This document shows, in pieces, positions 62,368-64,000 of a stretch of 64,000 bases of DNA (positions are counted from its first letter, which is position 1; the number at the start of each line of letters is the position of its first letter). Below the pieces are notes generated by a model. It did not search any database and had not been told where the DNA came from. It saw only the letters and a list, made by a program, of their open reading frames with translations. Where the stretch lies: NCBI GenBank assembly GCA_917880885.1, contig OU862913.1, positions 30,885,286-30,949,285 of the forward strand, in the 5' to 3' direction. This DNA is from Limnephilus marmoratus. Taxonomy: Eukaryota > Arthropoda > Insecta > Trichoptera > Limnephilidae. A program made the position numbers and the translations under genes.

Positions 62368-63297
62368 TTTGGTCCTTACATATGAAATTGGCATTTTGTA
62401 TGGGAGGAACATAAAGTCGATTTTTTTAAAATATAATATATTTATTTAATCAAAGTATGTACCATTGCTATCTATGCACTTTTGCCATGTCATAGGTAGT
62501 TCATCGATCCCTTTACTAAAAAAACCATTCGGACGGGAATCAATAAAATCTTTGAAGGCGGTTTGGACTGCCCCATCGGAGTTGAATTTTATTCCCTTGC
62601 AAGAAGTTATCCAAATTTCGAAAACAATGATAATCTGTTGGGGCAAGGTCCGGAGAGTATGGTGGATGTCTTAGACATTCCAATTGAAGCTCCTCTAATT
62701 TGGTAGCCATCTGTTGTGTAGTGTGTGGTCTAGCGATCAACGCGCGTTTGTTGATTTGCTTCACTCATTTCGTGAGGTACCCACCTTTTAAGCCTTTTCA
62801 CCTTCCCAATTTGCTTCAAGTGGATTAAAACAGTTTTATCACTAACACCGCAGCCCGCAGCTAACTCGGACGTGGTTTGCGATGGATCCTTTTAATTCTT
62901 CTTTATCAACTTTGGTCTCCGGCCGTCCACGGGGCTTATTCTGCAGGTCGAAATTTCCAGAACGAAAACGTTGAAACCAAAAACGCACAGTGTTTTGTTT
63001 TGCGGCACCGTCGCCGTACACATCATTAATACTTCGAGCCGTTTCTGCAGCACTGGTGCCACGGTGGAATTCGTACTCGTAAATAATGCGATATTTCAAG
63101 TTTTCCATTTTGTAAACTAAGTGACGCAAAGAAAAAAAATAATTAAGGAAAAAACAAATGAATTGTAATTTTCGAAACACAAATACAAGCGTAAATAGCT
63201 GTATAAATTTGAATTTGGAATTCCTAACCAAAGATAAGATATTTGAGATCAAAGTTGCCAGTACGGCAAAACGCCAATTTCATATGTAAGGACCTAA
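62368..63297 (-). mobile_element. mariner element, internally deleted
   Basis: TIRs TTTGGTCCTTACATATGAAA at the left and its near-complement TTAGGTCCTTACATATGAAA at the right, each flanked by TA. About 930 bp, roughly 350 bp shorter than a full mariner. Confidence 0.9.
62446..63108 (-). pseudogene. mariner transposase remnant
   Basis: The N-terminus starts MENLKYRIIYEYEFHRGTSA, with two helix-turn-helix-like segments (AETARSINDVYG, VRFWFQRFRSGNFDL) and a GRP hook. The middle, with the first catalytic Asp residues, is missing. The C-terminal part has ARPHTTQQM, then HPPYSPDLAPTDYHCFRNL (the third-Asp region), and after a frame shift FFSKGIDELPMTWQKCIDSN. It cannot be active. Confidence 0.85.
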
Positions 63298-63384
63298 TAT
63301 AAGGTGTGTGTGCGAGACAATTTGATTTGATTGCTGGTCTATCTTGTACGAGTACCTACCATTGGATTCGAAGCAAACTTTTCC

Positions 63385-63663
63385 ATGTTTTAGATGACCA
63401 ATTGTACTGCTATTTCCAGAATAAATGACCTGCGTTTATCATTAACAACAACATTCACAAACATAAACAACCGACCACGATCACGTGTCAATTTAGAAAT
63501 TCCAAAATTTAAAACGAGTGCTTCCCAACGCCATTATGCTTATCAAGGTATAAAATTTTTCAATGCTCTCCCGTATAAAATCAAGTCTGAAAAAAATTAT
63601 AAAGTTTTTAAATCCCAAATAAAACAACTAATAGACCAACCCGACACTAATTATAAGTTTTAA
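63385..63663 (+). pseudogene. LINE ORF2 extreme C-terminus
   Basis: Reads SQRHYAYQGIKFFNALPYKI, then KSEKNYKVFKSQIKQLI up to TAA. This is the LWNxLP-type ending of Jockey/CR1-like elements. Confidence 0.6.
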
Positions 63664-64000
63664 ATTCATCATCAAAATAATAACAAAAAAAAACTAGAAC
63701 ATATCCTCTAAAAATATTTCATCAGCAAATCAAATTGAAAGCAAAGTACATACACGCGTTATTTGCAGGCACAAAACTGTTACAACTTTATTATATGTAC
63801 CTACTTTTACAATACTGTCAGCCCATCCATTTCAAATATCAATGTTTCTTAACCAACGCTATGTACCGTGAGTTTTCAGTGAGCTAGAATGCTAAGATTG
63901 AAAAATACGACATTACTGATGTAGTTGTAGCAGAAAATGATTTATTTTTTTTGATTTCAACTTTTTGTATGAAGAATTCAGGATTCTTTCAGTCTAGGGG
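63664..64000. other. Right edge, nothing recognised
   Basis: AT-rich sequence without gene or repeat signature. Confidence 0.35.

Overview
The window is insect-like nuclear DNA. It is AT-rich, has very few host exons and is packed with transposable elements: LINE tails, tRNA-headed SINEs, Helitrons, MITEs, mariner, BEL/Pao and Gypsy. I cannot fix the order. The mix of Helitrons with purine-rich cores, RTE/CR1-type LINE tails and small SINEs is seen in both Lepidoptera and Hemiptera.

I find one host gene, on the minus strand, from about 52.4 kb down to 1.4 kb. Seventeen short exons (1,794 nt in all) join in phase into a 597-residue secreted protein: a signal peptide, five tandem clip domains and a C-terminal trypsin-fold domain. 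All three catalytic positions of that domain are replaced (His57 to Leu, Asp102 to Ser, Ser195 to Trp), so it should be a catalytically dead clip-domain serine protease homolog (SPH). Each of clips 1-4 is built from the same two-exon cassette flanked by phase-1 introns, and clip 5 is a variant of it. The rest of the window is the introns and flanks of this gene.

Layout by coordinate: 1-9.3 kb, the last four exons (14-17) among SINEs and a LINE tail. 9.3-22.1 kb, Helitrons, SINEs, LINE tails, a DNA element with repeated internal motifs (17.8-18.4 kb), a minisatellite (19.2-19.5 kb) and a foldback palindrome (20.5 kb). 22.1-23.9 kb, exons 12 to 9. 25.8-32.4 kb, a recent, nearly intact BEL/Pao element with identical 5-bp target duplications, inside an older LINE remnant. 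32.5-34.5 kb, the 3' half of a Gypsy element. 35.2-40.0 kb, exons 8 to 2. 40.0-52.1 kb, the first intron, with a GC-rich block, a 94-bp tandem array, MITEs, two G-rich or short-period minisatellites and a solo Gypsy LTR. 52.2-52.4 kb, the signal-peptide exon and its promoter. 52.4-64 kb, upstream flank with an unexplained cluster of stem-loops (53.8-54.6 kb), LINE relics, a heptanucleotide array, Helitron, SINEs, two MITEs and an internally deleted mariner.

The repeats also relate to each other. A roughly 330-500-bp SINE (called SINE-L here, about 14 copies) shares its 3' end with a CR1-like LINE found three times, as expected if the LINE machinery mobilises the SINE. A tRNA-headed SINE (SINE-A, about 10 copies) is the other common family. 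Element boundaries and family names are read by eye from copies inside this window, not from a repeat library.
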